64,000 nt of DNA from the NCBI GenBank assembly GCA_008011715.2, contig CP136508.1, positions 2,852,001 to 2,916,000 on the forward strand. Direction: 5' to 3'. The translations under genes were made by a program, and so were the position numbers. The notes below the pieces were generated by a model. It worked only from the letters and a program-made list of their open reading frames with translations, was not told where the DNA came from and searched no databases. Below, in pieces: positions 27,676 through 37,564 of the stretch; within the stretch, counting starts at the first letter, position 1, and every line of letters starts with the position of its first letter. This DNA comes from [Empedobacter] haloabium. Lineage in GTDB: Bacteria > Pseudomonadota > Gammaproteobacteria > Burkholderiales > Burkholderiaceae_D.

Positions 27676-30600
27676 ATTTTCCCATCCTTCCCCCAGGGGT
27701 TCCGACGTAGCCATCAATCCGGTAGTAGTCGGCATAGTCGAGGTCCGGGCCAGAAAAATGTTCATCATCATACCGGGCATCGCGCCCTCCATGCGTGTGA
27801 TAATATGCGACCGGCTTGCTTCTTCGGGGGCACGCGCGCGGGCCTCCTGGGTCAACGGAATGGGCGTCGCCTCGAACGGGAGAGGTATGTGAGTAAGTGC
27901 CATCCCTGTTCTGATAAATCATCCCGCCATATTCCCGATTTTCAGCAATTGACAGTGGATTTATTTTCATTAACACAGCCTCTGCGGCTGCATCCTGGGT
28001 TGGGTACTTCGACAACCCAAGTGGATCGATCCATTGTAAGGGATTTGGCGCATACCGATGTAAGTGGATGTCGGCGAGCAGCCTGATCGGGTCTTGCGAG
28101 ATAAATCGACCGGTATGTGGATCGTAGTACCGCATTCGGTTATAATGCAGGCCGGTTTCGCTATCGAAGTACTGGCCCTGAAACCGGATCGGATTATGCA
28201 TCCTGGCCTTGCGGGAAGTGTTGCTAATCACTTCCTTCGCATGCCCCCATGCCTGGTATTGCGCCGACCACGCCACTCTACCTTCGTAGTCAGTCAATTC
28301 CTGCGGTGTGCCTAGCTGGTCACACTGGTAGAATGCTATCTCATTATTAACAAACGGCTCGGCTTCCTGCTCACGCTGACCGTTCCACAGAGGATCAAGC
28401 GCGATGTCGTATGCGCCATAGTTGGCGGCGATTAGTGCTTTGAGGTCGGTGGTGGGCGCGAGTCGAAGTGCGCGGCCTTGCGTGGCCTGCACCAGTGGCA
28501 CGAAGGAGCCACGCTCGTACACATAGTGCACGGTTCGATCGATGGGCACGTAGCCTTGCTGAACGCTGCTCTCCAGCGCCAGCGTGTCTCCATCCCAGCC
28601 GTACAGCGTCCGGGTCGTGTTTCGCTGGATAGTGTTATCGCTTGCCTGGCAATGTTTGGCGATACGCCGACCTAGCGGATCATAGGCGAAGGTGGTGACG
28701 CCATGGCGCGTGACAGCGCGGGCCATCCGGTTGAACGCATCCCACTCGAACGTATCGCGCTGTCCGTTCTGCGTGCGCTCGATGAGGTTGCCGCGATCGT
28801 CGTAACGGTAGCTGGTGCCCGCATATTCCTTCAGAAGGTTGTCCAGTACCTTCGGCAGTGGGACGCGGGTGGCAATGCTCTGGTGCTGCTGCGCAGTGTT
28901 GGGCACCTGGATATTGCCGGCCGGGTCGAACGCAAAGGTCTCATGCCCCATTGCGCTATTGGCCGCCAGCAGCCGGCCGATCGGATCGTAGCGGTATTCG
29001 ATATGGCCGCGACGGGTGTCGTCGATGCTTGTCAGTTGGCCGGAGCGGTCATAGCGGTAACGCCGCTGAATTGCCGCTTGCATGCCGACCTGCGCGTCAG
29101 GACGATATTGGTCAGGGCGGAACTCCAGGTTCTTCCGGCCCAGCTGCTGTTCGATCAGCCGGCCGGCCGGGTCGTACTTCATCGTTTGCACCAAGCCGTT
29201 GGCCTGGATGCGGGCGGTTTCCTGGTACAGCGCGTCGCGCTCGTAGCTGACGAGCTCCTGGCCGTCGAGCAGTAAGCCATGGACATGGCCGGCGCCGTAG
29301 GTCAGCCAGTCGACGCGGTGGCCGTCCGGACGGGTGGTGCCGATGCGTTGGTTTAGCTCGTCGTAGCGGTGATGCCAGACCGCGGTGCGCTTGTCGGGAT
29401 GGAACGGGCCGTGGTAGTGCTGGTGTTCGCGTACCAGGTTGCCGGCCGGGTCGTAGAACCATTGCAGCCGGGCGTGTTCGTTCCTTGCGTCGGCCAGTTG
29501 GCCGCTGGCGTAGTAGGCGAAAGTTTCAATCTGCTCCGGCTGGCCTAGGGCTGCTGCGCGGCGTTGCATGAGCCGGCCCATGGCATCGAACTCGAGCCGC
29601 GTGGCGACGCCAGCTTCGACCGTTTCCGCCAGCACGCCGGTCCCTTCATGGTAGCGGTAGTCGGTGGTCTTGCCATCGAAGCCCTGCTCCTGCAGCAGGC
29701 GGCCCACCGGGTCGTACTGGAAGCGGTAGACGCTGCCGTTTTCGTTTTCCAGCGCGGACAACCGGCCCAGCGCGTCCCAGCGGTAGCGCAGGCTGTGGCC
29801 CAGCGCGTCGGTACGCTGCGCGATTTGGCCGGCCGCCGTGTAGCGGTAGGCGGTGGTGCGATTCAGGGCATCAATGTGCGCCAGTAGCCGGCCTTCGGCG
29901 TCGTGGCGCAACTGCTCCTCGGTGCCGTCGGGATGGATCACCGCTTCGAGCTGGCCTGGGTAATTGCCGGTTTCTTCGCTGAGCGCCAAGGTCAGCGTTT
30001 CGGCGTTGACTGGCGTGTAGCGGTAGCGGGTGATATTGCCGGCGGCGTCGAAGCTTTTGATGAGGCGCTTGCGCTCGTCGTATTGCCACTGGGTGCTGTG
30101 GCCGGAACAGTCGGTGTAGCTGGCAAGCTGGCCGTCGGGCGTGTAGGCGAGCTTCTTGACACCGCCCTTGGCATCAGTGACTTCGACGGGGCGCCCGGCC
30201 TTGTCGTACGCATGTTGCGTCTTGTTGCCGAGCGGGTCGATTTCCTCGACCAGGTGGCCTTGCGCATCGTAGTCGCGCTTCCAGGTGCCGCCTTCGGGAT
30301 CGAGGATGCCGGTGATGCGGTGGTTGGCATCGTATTCGAAGTGCACCTGACTGCCGTCAGCGCGTGTGTGCGTGAGCAGGTTGCCATGGTCGTCGTAACG
30401 GAAATGCTCGCTGTTGCCGTCGGTGTGGATGTGGCGGATGACGTTTTTCGCATTGTCGCGGTAGAACCATTCTTCCAGCCCGTCCGGGTAGATGGTGCGG
30501 TAGGTGTAGCCGGCGATGTCGTAGTAATAGCGCGTTTCCTGGCCGAGCGCGTCGGTGACGTAGGTCAGGCGGATGTTCTTGTCCCACTCGAGGCGGGTGT

Positions 30601-32473
30601 CGTGGCTGCCGTCGTCGGCCCACTCGCGGATCGCTTTCGCATTGGCGCCGCTGTCGATGCTGGTGTCGTAGGTGAGGTTGATGCCGCGCCCGGTGCGGTC
30701 GGTGTAGCGGGTGACGAGGTGGCGGTCGTACTGGTAGTGCCAGGCGGCCGCGTTTTCTTCCTGGGCGTAGATCAGGTCGCCGTGCTCGTCGTAGTCGTAG
30801 GCGGACAATTGACGTACTAGCTGGCCATCCTTGATTTCCCATAGTGCGACGATGTGCCCACTGTCGTCGACCTGCGTACCGGCATGGGCGACGATGGTGT
30901 CGCCTTGCTTACTGATGATGTCGCTCAGCACCGCTTCGTCGTCAACCATGTGGTCATAGCGCAGGCCGAGGGCTGCGCCGTCCTTGGCGTGAATCGAGAT
31001 CAGGCGGAAATGCTGCTTGCCCATTTCGGCTGCCTTGATGCGCACGGTGTCGGTCAGCTCATAGGTTTCGCGCCACGGGCTAGAAGCGCCTTCGGGCAGC
31101 GGCTTGCCGAAGTCGAGCGTCAACAAGGTGATGCCCAAGCGCGTCAGCGTGATCTGCTCGACCGGATCGTGATGCTTCTCGCCGACCGCCAGCCAGGGGT
31201 AGCGGTGGCTGCGGCCATCGGCGGCGTGGTACAGCAGGCCGGTGGGCTTGCCTTGGCCGACGACGTCGATGCGGGTGCTGTACGGCGTGAGCCAGCGTGC
31301 GCCCAGGTTGCCGCTGTCGTAGGCGATCAGCTGGCTGCGGTAGGTGCGGCTCCATTCGATCGGCAGCGGGGCATCCAGCACGAAGTCGGTGTGGGTGAAT
31401 GTTTCGGCGCCGGTGGCGAAGCTGATCGAGTGGGCGGTGGCGGCCTTGGCCGGGCACAGCTTGCAGTTGTTGGCGTCGCCGGTAGCGGGGCTTTGATGGC
31501 TGGAAGCACCCAGCTCGTGGCCGGGATTGTCCTTCTTGTGCCGGGCGCCCTTGGCGGAAGGCACCAGCACCGCATGGCGCTTCTTGTGCTTGACGACCGC
31601 GTCGCGCAGGCGCATCAGGATCCACTTGATGCTCATCTGCGCCTGTTCGTCGGCCAGGGCGGCAAGCTTGCCACGGAACGCCGGTTTGAAGTCGGTCAAG
31701 TGCGTGATGATCGCCGTGACGCCAGCTACGGCGCTTTGCGGCAGCTGGCGCGCCACCGTGGCGGCGGCGTAGTTCGCGGCCCGCTTGTACTGCCGGTCGA
31801 TGGCGCCCAGCATGCGGCGCCAACTGCTTTGCACCTTGGGGTCGTGCAGCTTGGTCTCCGCCTGCGCCGGCGGCGCCACATCGAACAGCGGTTCCTTGCC
31901 GATGCAGCGCTTGAGGATCTTGACCAGGTCGTCGACGATGCCGTCGGCCACCTTGGCGCATTCGTCCAGGATGCCGGACAGCCTGCTCATCGCGCCGTCA
32001 ATGAAAGTTTCGAGCTCGCCGGCCAGCCGGGCATTGAGGTGCACGACCAGCACCTCGACCACCGTCGCGCCGATATCCTTGGCGCTCATCGCCAGCTTCT
32101 GCCGCGCCAGGTGCAGGGTAGGACGCAGGCACATGCGCGCCGCGCTCGACGCCGGCAGCGGCACCACGCCGATCAGGTTGATGCCCAGGCTGACCCATTG
32201 CAGAAGATCGACTTCCTTCTTGGCGATGTATTTCTGGATTACGCCGACCACGTCCATGATGGCGTCGATCAGCGCCATGATGTTGCCGATGACCGGCAGG
32301 CTGCCGGCCACGGTGCTCAGGCGCTCGAGCGTGACGTAATCGTGGCTGATCTTGCGCAGCCATTTATCGAAAGCTGCCGCGGCCGCGCCGACGTCTTGCT
32401 GGTCGATCGTGTTGAGGGGCGCGACGGCGACCTCGGGCGCGCGGTCGGCAAACTCGGGCGTTGGATTGGTCAT
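27614..32473 (-). CDS. RHS-repeat polymorphic toxin with DUF4329 (JAMM-like) C-terminus
   Basis: 1619 aa. Residues about 55-115 hold two hydrophobic segments (LPVIGNIMALIDAIMDVVGV; WVSLGINLIGVVPLPA); no PAAR domain is present. A DUF6531-type entry domain (HSISFATGAETFTHTDFVLDAPLPIEWSRTYRS) precedes about twenty YD/RHS repeats forming the toxin-enclosing shell. The core ends RYYDPHTGRFISQDPIRLL...RYAPNPLQWIDPLGL, the self-cleavage junction. The variable tip (about 1495-1619) is DUF4329-like. It contains Glu1514 (NREYGG), His1559 and His1561 (YHTHGG), and Ser1574 and Asp1577 (SGPD), an E...HxH...SxxD set as in JAMM metallopeptidases. Probably a T6SS cargo given its place between the two T6SS blocks. 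No strong ribosome site is seen before the ATG at 32473. Confidence 0.88.
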   Translation of the reverse strand: MTNPTPEFADRAPEVAVAPLNTIDQQDVGAAAAAFDKWLRKISHDYVTLERLSTVAGSLPVIGNIMALIDAIMDVVGVIQKYIAKKEVDLLQWVSLGINLIGVVPLPASSAARMCLRPTLHLARQKLAMSAKDIGATVVEVLVVHLNARLAGELETFIDGAMSRLSGILDECAKVADGIVDDLVKILKRCIGKEPLFDVAPPAQAETKLHDPKVQSSWRRMLGAIDRQYKRAANYAAATVARQLPQSAVAGVTAIITHLTDFKPAFRGKLAALADEQAQMSIKWILMRLRDAVVKHKKRHAVLVPSAKGARHKKDNPGHELGASSHQSPATGDANNCKLCPAKAATAHSISFATGAETFTHTDFVLDAPLPIEWSRTYRSQLIAYDSGNLGARWLTPYSTRIDVVGQGKPTGLLYHAADGRSHRYPWLAVGEKHHDPVEQITLTRLGITLLTLDFGKPLPEGASSPWRETYELTDTVRIKAAEMGKQHFRLISIHAKDGAALGLRYDHMVDDEAVLSDIISKQGDTIVAHAGTQVDDSGHIVALWEIKDGQLVRQLSAYDYDEHGDLIYAQEENAAAWHYQYDRHLVTRYTDRTGRGINLTYDTSIDSGANAKAIREWADDGSHDTRLEWDKNIRLTYVTDALGQETRYYYDIAGYTYRTIYPDGLEEWFYRDNAKNVIRHIHTDGNSEHFRYDDHGNLLTHTRADGSQVHFEYDANHRITGILDPEGGTWKRDYDAQGHLVEEIDPLGNKTQHAYDKAGRPVEVTDAKGGVKKLAYTPDGQLASYTDCSGHSTQWQYDERKRLIKSFDAAGNITRYRYTPVNAETLTLALSEETGNYPGQLEAVIHPDGTEEQLRHDAEGRLLAHIDALNRTTAYRYTAAGQIAQRTDALGHSLRYRWDALGRLSALENENGSVYRFQYDPVGRLLQEQGFDGKTTDYRYHEGTGVLAETVEAGVATRLEFDAMGRLMQRRAAALGQPEQIETFAYYASGQLADARNEHARLQWFYDPAGNLVREHQHYHGPFHPDKRTAVWHHRYDELNQRIGTTRPDGHRVDWLTYGAGHVHGLLLDGQELVSYERDALYQETARIQANGLVQTMKYDPAGRLIEQQLGRKNLEFRPDQYRPDAQVGMQAAIQRRYRYDRSGQLTSIDDTRRGHIEYRYDPIGRLLAANSAMGHETFAFDPAGNIQVPNTAQQHQSIATRVPLPKVLDNLLKEYAGTSYRYDDRGNLIERTQNGQRDTFEWDAFNRMARAVTRHGVTTFAYDPLGRRIAKHCQASDNTIQRNTTRTLYGWDGDTLALESSVQQGYVPIDRTVHYVYERGSFVPLVQATQGRALRLAPTTDLKALIAANYGAYDIALDPLWNGQREQEAEPFVNNEIAFYQCDQLGTPQELTDYEGRVAWSAQYQAWGHAKEVISNTSRKARMHNPIRFQGQYFDSETGLHYNRMRYYDPHTGRFISQDPIRLLADIHLHRYAPNPLQWIDPLGLSKYPTQDAAAEAVLMKINPLSIAENREYGGMIYQNRDGTYSHTSPVRGDAHSVDPGGPRACPRRSKPVAYYHTHGGRDARYDDEHFSGPDLDYADYYRIDGYVGTPGGRMGKYEHKTKTTVYRSDALPSKGI

Positions 32474-32680
32474 CGAAATATCGTAGGCCGTTTGCCAAAC
32501 CGGCGAGAGCGGATGAGCCTCCCTTTGGTCAAGATCAAATCGAACGCGGCGCTATCGTCACAGCATGGGTCGCGCCAGCAAAAACACGGCCGTGATGACG
32601 AGTTATCGATAGGTCATGCCCATCCCTTGCCCACGCGCGCCAGGCGCGCCATGGATGCGCAGATTATTTGTTGTTCAGCC

Positions 32681-32707
32681 TCAAGATTTAGCGATTCGGG
32701 TCGAAAA
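32681..32707 (+). promoter_or_regulatory. Sigma28 (FliA)-type promoter of the chemoreceptor gene
   Basis: TCAAGATT at 32681-32688 and GTCGAAAA at 32700-32707 are separated by exactly 11 bp. The enterobacterial FliA consensus is TAAAGTTT-N11-GCCGATAA. Transcription would start near 32715, 28 bases before the chemoreceptor ATG. Chemoreceptor genes are typical FliA targets. Confidence 0.65.
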
Positions 32708-32742
32708 GTGTTGCTTGACCCCATCACTATCCCGTTCTCACC

Positions 32743-34656
32743 ATGCTTAGCAAAACATCCACACGGATACGCTACACCATCGCGGCCTGTGCATTCTTCG
32801 CCCTGACGTTGATCGGAACCTTCACGGTCATGCAGGTCTTCGTCGCCCCCGATCTGGCGGCGCTGGAGGGCCGCCTGATCACCGACCAGGCCGCCGAGAT
32901 CGGCACCCGCGTCAGTGAGCAGCTGCGCAAGGTCGAGGCGCAGCAGCGCAGCATCACGCAGACCGTCGCATTGCTCGACAGCGAACAGATCGACCGGCTC
33001 CAGCCCGGCCTGGTGGACCAGTACGGCGATCCGAACGTGTTCGGCGGCGGCATCTGGCCGCTGCCCAACAAGCGCGAGCAGGGCCGCGAGAAATTCAGCA
33101 CCTTCTTCGCGCGCGATGCCACGACCAGGCAGCTGGCCGTCAACACGCATTGGAATTCGCCCGAGTCGCTGAAGTACTGGGAGCAGCCCTGGTACGAGAA
33201 CGGCAAGACCGCCGCCAAGGGCCACTGCAACTGGGCCAAGGCCTACCAGGACGACGCCAGCCCGCAGCCACGCACCAACTGCGCGATGCCGATCTATCAA
33301 GGCGCCGAGTTGTACGGCGTCTCCACCATCGACGTGACCCTGGGCTTCTTCAACACCCTGGTGGCCGACATGGAAAAGAAGCTCGGCGCGCAGATCCTGA
33401 TCGTCGAGGGCGACGGCAAGATCGTCAGCAACAGCACCCGGATCGACGGCAATATCGTGCTGAAGAACGTCGCCGACCTGGCCGCGTCTTCGCCGATGGC
33501 CGCCGAGATCAAGGCGCTGCTGGACAAGGCGAGCAAAGGCGAGCCGGTCGAAGGTTCCTACCAGACGCCGGAAGGGCGCCACACGCTGTTCCTGCGCGCG
33601 ATCCCGGGCAGCCCGTGGTTCATCGCCACCGGCATCCCGTCTAGCATGCTGGCGGCGAACAGCGACCGCATCATGTTCAAGCTGGCCGCCATCCAGGTGC
33701 CGATGGGCGTGCTGCTGCTGGTCGCCGTCGTCAGCGCGCTCGGCGTGTTCATGCGGCGCCTCGGCACGCTGAAGGCCAGCATCGATGAACTGGGCGCCGG
33801 CGAGGGTGACCTGACCCGACGCCTGCCCGAGACGGGCGGCATGGAATTCGCGGGTGTGGCGCGCAGCTTCAACGCCTTCATCGCGCAACTGCAGGACATC
33901 GTGCGCCAGGTGGCCACCGGCGCCGCGTCGATCAGTGCCGCGTCGGAGGAAATCTCCAGCGGCAACCGGGACCTGTCCGCGCGCACGGAAGACCAGGCGG
34001 CGTCGCTGGAGGAGACGGCGGCGTCGATGGAGGAACTCACGGGCACGGTGAAGCAGACGGCCGACAACGCCGACCGCGCCAACCGCCTGGCCGGCCAGGC
34101 GTCCGACGTGGCCACCCGTGGCGGCAATGTGATCGGCGACGTGGTCGCCAAGATGAACGCGATCGGCGATGCATCGAAGAAGATCGTCGACATCACCAGC
34201 GTCATCGACGGGATCGCGTTCCAGACCAATATCCTGGCGCTGAACGCGGCGGTGGAGGCGGCGCGGGCGGGCGAGCAGGGCCGCGGCTTCGCGGTCGTGG
34301 CGGGCGAGGTCCGCAACCTGGCCCAGCGCGCCGCCAGCGCGGCGAAGGAAATCAAGGCGCTGATCGAGGACTCGAACACGCAGGTCAACGCCGGTGCCGA
34401 GCTGGTGGAGCAAGCGGGTGCGACGATGAGCGAGATCATGGCGACCACGGTGAACGTCGCGACGATCATCAATGAGATCGTGGCGGCCGCCCGTGAGCAG
34501 AGCAGCGGCATCGAGCAGATCAACCAGACCATCACGCAGCTCGACGCCAGCACCCAGCAGAACGCGGCACTGGTCGAACAGGTCGCCGCGAGCGCCGAGT
34601 CGATGCAGCAGCAGGCGCACGTGCTGAACGGCGTGGTCGGCGCGTTTCGTCTCTGA
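32743..34656 (+). CDS. Methyl-accepting chemotaxis protein with periplasmic Cache sensor
   Basis: 637 aa. Membrane helix 1 is at about 10-32. A periplasmic double-Cache-type region spans about 40-300 ([36 protein letters not shown]). Helix 2 is at about 312-335, then HAMP and a long cytoplasmic signalling coil. The hairpin tip [39 protein letters not shown] is the invariant MCP core that binds CheA/Che[18 protein letters not shown] methylation regions flank it (here [16 protein letters not shown]). It lacks a C-terminal CheR/CheB pentapeptide. The ligand is unknown; Cache receptors usually bind amino or organic acids. It stands alone between the RHS toxin and tssA. Confidence 0.93.
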   Translation: MLSKTSTRIRYTIAACAFFALTLIGTFTVMQVFVAPDLAALEGRLITDQAAEIGTRVSEQLRKVEAQQRSITQTVALLDSEQIDRLQPGLVDQYGDPNVFGGGIWPLPNKREQGREKFSTFFARDATTRQLAVNTHWNSPESLKYWEQPWYENGKTAAKGHCNWAKAYQDDASPQPRTNCAMPIYQGAELYGVSTIDVTLGFFNTLVADMEKKLGAQILIVEGDGKIVSNSTRIDGNIVLKNVADLAASSPMAAEIKALLDKASKGEPVEGSYQTPEGRHTLFLRAIPGSPWFIATGIPSSMLAANSDRIMFKLAAIQVPMGVLLLVAVVSALGVFMRRLGTLKASIDELGAGEGDLTRRLPETGGMEFAGVARSFNAFIAQLQDIVRQVATGAASISAASEEISSGNRDLSARTEDQAASLEETAASMEELTGTVKQTADNADRANRLAGQASDVATRGGNVIGDVVAKMNAIGDASKKIVDITSVIDGIAFQTNILALNAAVEAARAGEQGRGFAVVAGEVRNLAQRAASAAKEIKALIEDSNTQVNAGAELVEQAGATMSEIMATTVNVATIINEIVAAAREQSSGIEQINQTITQLDASTQQNAALVEQVAASAESMQQQAHVLNGVVGAFRL

Positions 34657-34725
34657 GGCAAAGCGCGCGGCGGTGGCGTCAGTCCCGGACCCGCATGGGC
34701 GGGCCCGCTACGCTTCAGCGTCGGC

Positions 34726-35766
34726 TCAGCTCTGCGCCGGCGGGACGCCCAGCAGCTCCTCGATATGGGCCAGCGAGGCCTGGTCCTTGACCACGGAGCG
34801 CAGCCAGGTGTGCAGGTCCTGTTCGCCCGCCGCCGCGGCCTTCTCGGCGAAGTAGGAAACGGGGCTGTGCGGCTCGGTGTCGCGGAAGAACTGCGCCACC
34901 GCGCGCAGTTGCGCGATCGCCTGGGCGCGCGTGCGGATCGGGCCTTGCTGGGTGCCGGTGCCGGCCGGAACCGGGGCCTGCCCCTGCGTGCCGGCTTCCG
35001 GAGCGGTGGGCGCGACCTCGGCCGCCGGTACGGCCTCCGTCACCGGTGCCGGCATCACGTGCAGCATCGCCTCGATGGCGTCGCGCGCCTGCGAGAAGCC
35101 GGGGCTGTCGTGGCCCAGGCGGGCGTCGGCGGCGCGTTCCAGCTCGCGCAGCGCGTCCAGGCAGTACTGCGCGTCGGCCGTGAACTTGGCGCGGAATATG
35201 GGCGACGTGCGCGCCTTGGCCGCTTCCATGTCGGCCAGCTTGGGCGCGCCCGACTGGTCGTTCTCCTCGCCGCTGGCGGCGCGCTTGCGGGCGGCCTCGA
35301 AGTCGATCGTCGAGAACGCGCTGCCACGGCCTTCGGTCAGCGGCAGCTCGCGAATCAGCGTGCGCGTGCGCGCCAGGATCCACGACAGGTTGCCGATGCG
35401 CTGGTCATTGTCGCCGTCCTCCGCCTCGGGATACAGGCCCAGGTCCCAGAACTGGTCGCACAGGCCGGCCAGCAGGCGGAAGCCTTCGCCCAAGCCGCGC
35501 AGGTGATGCTGCTTGGCCGCCGCCTCGGTCAGCCACACGGCCAGGCGCAGGTCCTTGCTTCGTTCCGCCAGCAGCTTGACGCAACTGGTGACGACGAATT
35601 CCCAGTCGGCTTCCTTCAATTCGGTTTCCCACGCGCCCTGGGCCAGCGACGGGTCGTCGAACTTGCGGGCGTGGGCGATGGCGTCCAGCTCGGCGGAGAA
35701 TGCCATGTCCTCGCCGCATGGCTTGCTGTCGCTGATCGGTATTAATAGCTGTTCGGCAGTGAACAT
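34726..35766 (-). CDS. tssA: T6SS cap/baseplate protein TssA
   Basis: 346 aa. The ImpA-N domain covers about 1-190 (LLIPISDSKPCGEDMAFSAELDAI, WEFVVTSCVKLLAERSKDLRLAVWLTEA, GLGEGFRLLAGLCDQFWDLGLYPE). A Pro/Ala-rich linker (about 240-275) leads to a short C-terminal domain (RAQAIAQLRAVAQFFRDTEPHSPVSYFAEKAAAAG). The HSPVSYF motif marks the short-CTD class that stays at the baseplate or sheath end. It is the last gene of the minus-strand T6SS block. Confidence 0.93.
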   Translation of the reverse strand: MFTAEQLLIPISDSKPCGEDMAFSAELDAIAHARKFDDPSLAQGAWETELKEADWEFVVTSCVKLLAERSKDLRLAVWLTEAAAKQHHLRGLGEGFRLLAGLCDQFWDLGLYPEAEDGDNDQRIGNLSWILARTRTLIRELPLTEGRGSAFSTIDFEAARKRAASGEENDQSGAPKLADMEAAKARTSPIFRAKFTADAQYCLDALRELERAADARLGHDSPGFSQARDAIEAMLHVMPAPVTEAVPAAEVAPTAPEAGTQGQAPVPAGTGTQQGPIRTRAQAIAQLRAVAQFFRDTEPHSPVSYFAEKAAAAGEQDLHTWLRSVVKDQASLAHIEELLGVPPAQS

Positions 35767-35783
35767 TCGTACCTCTGGGTGGT

Positions 35784-36575
35784 TTATTGTGAGATGCGGA
35801 ATTCGATGCGGCGGTTGCGCGCGCGGCCGTCGGCCGTGTCGTTGCTGGCGATGGGGCGGTCCGGCCCCTGGCCGGTTGCCGTCAGCAGGTCGCCGTTCAG
35901 GCCATGGCTGGCGAAGTACGCCTTGACGGTGTCGGCGCGCGCCTGGCTCAGCGCCAGGTTGGACGAGCGCAGGCCGGCGCTGTCGGTGTGGCCGATGATC
36001 TCGACCTTGCGGCCCTTCATCTTCAAGAGCGCAGCCAGCATCTCGTCGACGATGGCCTTGCCGGCCGGCGTCAAGGTGGCCTTGCCGCTCTCGAATTCGA
36101 CGGTGCGGTTGGCCAGCGTGTTGTCCAGGATGGCCTGGTCGGCGGCCGACACGCGCAGGCCGTTGTTGACCGTGTAGGTCGGATTCAGGCTGGTCGCCAC
36201 GTTGCTGGCGATGCGCTGGCGCAGCGCCTCGTTGGCCACCTCGCCGCGCAGGCTGACGGTATTGCCGTCGATCTTCAGCTGGCCCTTGCTGATCTGCTTC
36301 AGCTCCGGCGTGATCAGCTTCTGCACGTAGCCGTTCCAGTTGGCCGGCATCGAGACGGGGCCGACGGCGATCTGGTCGACCACCTTGTCGGCGCCGTACA
36401 GTTCGCGCAGCTTGGCCAGCACTGCGGCCTTGCTGGCGTCGTCCGGCACGGTGCCGCTGACGGTGACCTGGCCCGGCTCGGGCGTCGCCAGGGCCGGCGC
36501 CACGTTCTGGGCCGCGGCCATGCCGCAGCAGGCGGCCAGGGTCGCGGCGGTGACGAGGGTAGGGATGAATCGCAT
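35784..36575 (-). CDS. OmpA-family peptidoglycan-binding protein with BON-like region
   Basis: 263 aa. It has a signal peptide MRFIPTLVTAATLAACCGMAAAQ. The AAC within it could alternatively be a lipobox. A BON-like repeat region covers about 37-150 (VSGTVPDDASKAAVLAKLRELYGADKVVDQI; KIDGNTVSLRGEVANEALRQRI). The C-terminal OmpA domain has VEIIGHTDSAGLRSSNLALSQARADTVKAYF and GRARNRRIEFRI. It binds peptidoglycan in the periplasm. Located between tagF and tssA, it probably anchors the T6SS membrane complex to the cell wall, since the TssL in this window lacks such a domain. That role is inferred. Confidence 0.87.
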   Translation of the reverse strand: MRFIPTLVTAATLAACCGMAAAQNVAPALATPEPGQVTVSGTVPDDASKAAVLAKLRELYGADKVVDQIAVGPVSMPANWNGYVQKLITPELKQISKGQLKIDGNTVSLRGEVANEALRQRIASNVATSLNPTYTVNNGLRVSAADQAILDNTLANRTVEFESGKATLTPAGKAIVDEMLAALLKMKGRKVEIIGHTDSAGLRSSNLALSQARADTVKAYFASHGLNGDLLTATGQGPDRPIASNDTADGRARNRRIEFRISQ

Positions 36576-36577
36576 GT

Positions 36578-37564
36578 TCAGGTTCCGATAAACGCCGTGC
36601 CGACCGAGTCGAGCGCGGACTTGAGGGACAGGTTGCCTTGCGCCAGGTAGGTGGACAGCTTCTTGATCGCGTAGTCGGTGTCGATCTGCTCTTCCACCCA
36701 GTCCAGCTGGTCGAAGTCGATGTGCCGTTCCAGCGCCGTCTGCGGGTCCATGATGGCCCGCAGCGTCTGCGCCGAGGCGCCGGAGAAGCCCAGCACTAGG
36801 GCCGGCTTGTTGGCCAGGCGCGTGACGAACAGTGCCAGCTCGAAATCGGCGCGTGCCAGGAACGGCGTGATCAAGTGCATCCAGAACGCCGCCACCAGAT
36901 TGCGGTAGACCGGGTCTTCCGGCAGCGGCAGTTGCAGGCTTTTTTCCAGCCGGCTCGAGCTACTGGCCAGCACTGGCTGCAGCAGCATGCCCAGTGCCAG
37001 CAGGATCTGCCGCGCCGAGGCGCGGTAGCCGGCCTGCTCCAGCATCGTGTCCAGCGCGCCGACGGTCTGCAGTTCCAGGAAGTCTTCGAACGCGGCATCG
37101 TAGGCGGCCGCGCCCAGGTCCAGTTCGATCTGCTGGCTGGTCGCGCTTTGCAGCGCCATGGCCGGGTCGCCGGCCGCGCGCACGCCGACCGTCATCGCTT
37201 CCAGCCGGTTCCACAGGCGCGTTAGTACCAGCGGGGCGTTCGGCACGAAGGCGCCCGGGTCGGCCACCTCCATCGCGCTCATCATCATGAACGGATAGCG
37301 GCGGTTCGACTGGTCGGTGCTGGCCACGATGTGGCCGCCGATCGCATGACGCCGGCGCGGGCCGACGAAGGCGAAGTGCAGCGGCGTCACGGCGTCATAG
37401 TGCAGGCGCCAGCGCGCGTCGGTGCTCATCAGGTCCATCGCCTGCGACAGCCAGTCGTCCAGCACCTTGATCAGGGCGGGGCTGTCGCTGGCCTTGACGA
37501 AGTCGCCGCGGCTGGGGATCTTGCCGAAGTAGCCGACCGAGATCGGCGTCATGCCGCGGCTCAT
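36578..37564 (-). CDS. tagF: T6SS-associated protein TagF
   Basis: 328 aa. The N-terminal DUF2094/TagF domain shows VGYFGKIPSRGDFVK, FAFVGPRRRHAIGGHIVASTDQSNRRYPF and LTRLWNRLEAM. The C-terminal half is less conserved. The start ATG overlaps the tssM stop (ATGA). TagF represses T6SS firing post-translationally in Pseudomonas, usually countered by the PpkA kinase. Neither a ppkA kinase nor a pppA phosphatase gene is in this window. Confidence 0.9.
   Translation of the reverse strand: MSRGMTPISVGYFGKIPSRGDFVKASDSPALIKVLDDWLSQAMDLMSTDARWRLHYDAVTPLHFAFVGPRRRHAIGGHIVASTDQSNRRYPFMMMSAMEVADPGAFVPNAPLVLTRLWNRLEAMTVGVRAAGDPAMALQSATSQQIELDLGAAAYDAAFEDFLELQTVGALDTMLEQAGYRASARQILLALGMLLQPVLASSSSRLEKSLQLPLPEDPVYRNLVAAFWMHLITPFLARADFELALFVTRLANKPALVLGFSGASAQTLRAIMDPQTALERHIDFDQLDWVEEQIDTDYAIKKLSTYLAQGNLSLKSALDSVGTAFIGT

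Noticed and set aside
27676..27903. N-terminal extension of the immunity gene into the RHS C-terminus
   Set aside because: The extension lies wholly inside the RHS toxin coding region in another frame. The ATG at 27675 has its own ribosome site and precedes the export segment.
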